This document shows, in pieces, positions 6,661-7,946 of a DNA stretch of 7,946 nt. The DNA comes from Acidobacteriaceae bacterium. Lineage in GTDB: Bacteria > Acidobacteriota > Terriglobia > Terriglobales > Acidobacteriaceae. Every line of letters begins with the position of its first letter. The first letter of the stretch is position 1. Both the position numbers and the translations under genes were made by a program. The notes beneath the pieces are model-generated. The model was not told where the DNA came from. It was given only the letters and a program-made list of their open reading frames with translations, and searched no databases. The DNA lies in NCBI GenBank assembly GCA_003140655.1, contig PLKR01000651.1:1-7946 (forward strand). Reading direction: 5' to 3'.

Positions 6661-7680
6661 ATGAACTACGATGCCATTCTGGTGGTTTCTTTCGGTGGGC
6701 CGGAATCTAAGGAAGAGGTGATTCCCTTCCTCGAAAACGTGTTGCGCGGACGGAATATTCCGCGTGAACGCATGCTGACTGTAGCCGAGCACTATTACCA
6801 CTTCGAGGGCAGGAGCCCGATCAACCAGCAAACGCGCGAACTGATCGCCGCGCTGGAGGTGGAGTTGGAGCGGAACGGGCCTAGGCTCCCAATCTACTGG
6901 GGAAACCGCAACTGGCGCCCACTCCTGCCCGAGACACTGCGAAAGATGGAGCAGGATGGCATTCGGCGGGCTTTGTGCTTCGTCACTTCGGCTTACAGTT
7001 CGTACTCAGGATGCCGGCAATATCGCGAAGACATCGCGCGGGCGCGGAGTGAAGTTGGGCCGGGCGCGCCGGAGGTGGAGAAACTGCGGCCGTTCTTCAA
7101 CCATCCTGCATACATCGAGGCCACGGTGGAGCGAGTGCGTGATGCACTGCAGGCCGTTCCAGCGGACACGCAGGGCAATGTGCAGATCGTCTACACCGCG
7201 CACAGTATTCCGCTTCCCATGGCTAACACTTCTGATTATGTGCGGCAACTGGAAGAGGTGCGGCGGCTGATTTCGGGAGCGCTCGGGCACAAGAACGATG
7301 CGCTGGTCTACCAGAGCCGCAGCGGCGCGCCGGGACAGCCTTGGTTGGAGCCGGACATTCTTGATTACTTGCGCCAAGTGAAGGCTGGGAATCTGGCGTC
7401 GGCTGTGGTGCTGGCGCCGATCGGCTTCATCTCCGACCACATGGAAGTGTTGTATGACTTGGACGTGGAAGCGCGGCAGCTTTGCGATTCGCTGGCGTTG
7501 CCCATGACTCGGGCGAAAACCGTGGGCGTGCATCCGAAGTTCGTTGGCATGATTCGCGAACTGATTCTGGAGCGGATGAATCCGGGGTTGGAGCGGCGGG
7601 CGTTGGGATTGCTGGGACCTCGGGGGGATGTTTGTGCGGAGGATTGCTGCCCGGCGCCGGGGCGACCGCATGCGACCTAG
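6661..7680 (+). CDS. hemH: Ferrochelatase (HemH/CpfC), probable [2Fe-2S] type
   Basis: A 339-residue cytoplasmic or membrane-associated enzyme that inserts Fe2+ into a porphyrin in the last steps of haem synthesis. The N-terminus (ILVVSFGGPE, 6-15; FLENVLRGR, 23-31; VAEHYYHFEGRSPIN, 41-55) is like actinobacterial coproporphyrin ferrochelatases. The catalytic His is in TAHSIP (His181), and the conserved acid is in SDHMEVLYDLD (Glu262), close to His183 and Glu264 of the Bacillus subtilis enzyme. The Tyr that contacts iron in Bacillus is Phe11 here. Cys118 (SYSGCRQY) and a C-terminal cluster Cys325, Cys329, Cys330 (VCAEDCC) resemble the four-cysteine ligand set of ferrochelatases that bind [2Fe-2S]. 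Whether it uses coproporphyrin III or protoporphyrin IX cannot be decided. ATG 6661 fits the family start, but its ribosome-binding site is weak, consistent with readthrough from the receptor. The 3' end overlaps the convergent neighbour by 4 bp. Confidence 0.95.
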   Translation: MNYDAILVVSFGGPESKEEVIPFLENVLRGRNIPRERMLTVAEHYYHFEGRSPINQQTRELIAALEVELERNGPRLPIYWGNRNWRPLLPETLRKMEQDGIRRALCFVTSAYSSYSGCRQYREDIARARSEVGPGAPEVEKLRPFFNHPAYIEATVERVRDALQAVPADTQGNVQIVYTAHSIPLPMANTSDYVRQLEEVRRLISGALGHKNDALVYQSRSGAPGQPWLEPDILDYLRQVKAGNLASAVVLAPIGFISDHMEVLYDLDVEARQLCDSLALPMTRAKTVGVHPKFVGMIRELILERMNPGLERRALGLLGPRGDVCAEDCCPAPGRPHAT

Positions 7681-7946
7681 ATGGAACTGGGCACTTTGGG
7701 GCGTTCGTAGTCTGTCGCCTTCGGACTGCCCTCGACTAGATGCATGGTGTTGAGAATTGTCTGGATGACCGCTTCATTCCCCACGGCCGTGTTGATCATC
7801 ACATGGTAGAGGGAACGCGTGGGCCAGTCGGCGTCGAAGTAGTGTTTTACGAAGGCGATGCGCTCACGGTCAACGGTATCGACTAGATCCTCGGCTTCGG
7901 ATTTCGTGCATTCGTCCTGCAGCAGGCGTTGCAGCTTTTCGGCACG
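7677..7946 (-). CDS. Cytidylate-kinase-like protein (Cytidylate_kin2 type), C-terminal part
   Basis: The frame is open from the right edge and ends at a TAG (complement of 7677-7679), giving the last 89 residues of a larger protein. EKLQRLL, then SEAEDLVDTVDRERIAFVKH, YFDADW and SLYHVMINTAVGNEAVIQTI match the C-terminal half of P-loop cytidylate-kinase-like proteins common in Acidobacteriota. The DRER arginines (in DTVDRERIAF) lie in the expected lid region, and the LYHVMINT strand is the family hallmark. The P-loop and nucleotide-binding N-terminus lie outside the window. These proteins resemble CMP kinase, but their substrate is generally not established. The tail after NTMHLVEG is a polar, non-conserved extension. 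It is convergent with hemH, with no space for a conventional terminator between the two stops. Confidence 0.82.
   Translation of the reverse strand, partial: RAEKLQRLLQDECTKSEAEDLVDTVDRERIAFVKHYFDADWPTRSLYHVMINTAVGNEAVIQTILNTMHLVEGSPKATDYERPKVPSSI

Noticed and set aside
7006..7671. 221-residue minus-strand ORF
   Set aside because: Antisense shadow of hemH, whose own reading frame is fully conserved.
1..7946. CRISPR array, transposase or integrase
   Set aside because: I saw no regularly spaced repeats and no DDE or tyrosine-recombinase motifs in any frame.

Overview
The window looks like a piece of an Acidobacteriota chromosome (probably Terriglobia/Acidobacteriia). The main reason is the ~1,000-residue Oar-like TonB-dependent receptor: a carboxypeptidase-regulatory-like N-terminus joined to a plug and barrel with LPLNGRNW and RNNAFDA-type motifs. 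Supporting signs are a short M56 peptidase with a BlaI-type repressor, a four-cysteine ferrochelatase and a Cytidylate_kin2-type protein. This assignment comes from family resemblance, not from a database search.

Layout. Positions 1-355 hold no convincing gene but include a strong 11-bp-stem palindrome (194-223). They end at the 3' half of a tRNA-Arg(CCG) gene (356-401) whose 5' half is absent. This is the usual scar of site-specific integration into a tRNA anticodon loop, so the sequence to the left is probably the end of a mobile island. On the minus strand follows an MFS exporter (478-1683, GTG start). A ~220-bp divergent regulatory region separates it from a plus-strand pair: a BlaI/MecI-type winged-helix repressor (1906-2367) overlapping by one base (TGATG) an M56 BlaR1-type membrane metallopeptidase (2367-3300). 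The peptidase gene is broken by a one-base frameshift near 2763. Next is a 223-bp stretch with pieces of what may be a decayed small membrane-protein gene, then the Oar-like receptor (3524-6607). Ferrochelatase hemH (6661-7680) starts 53 bp after the receptor. The right edge holds the C-terminal 89 residues of a cytidylate-kinase-like protein on the minus strand (7677-7946); it shares a CTAG with hemH that supplies both stop codons.

How the genes may work together. BlaI-type repressors and M56 peptidases form signal-dependent derepression pairs: the membrane peptidase is activated by a stress or ligand and the repressor is inactivated. Here the pair sits between an exporter and an outer-membrane receptor followed by a haem-synthesis enzyme, so these neighbours are candidate targets, but no operator is proven. 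If the frameshift is real, the repressor would have lost its partner. No complete new biological system is evident. The most informative anomalies are the tRNA scar, the broken M56 gene with its scrambled downstream segment, and the probable Fe-S ferrochelatase.
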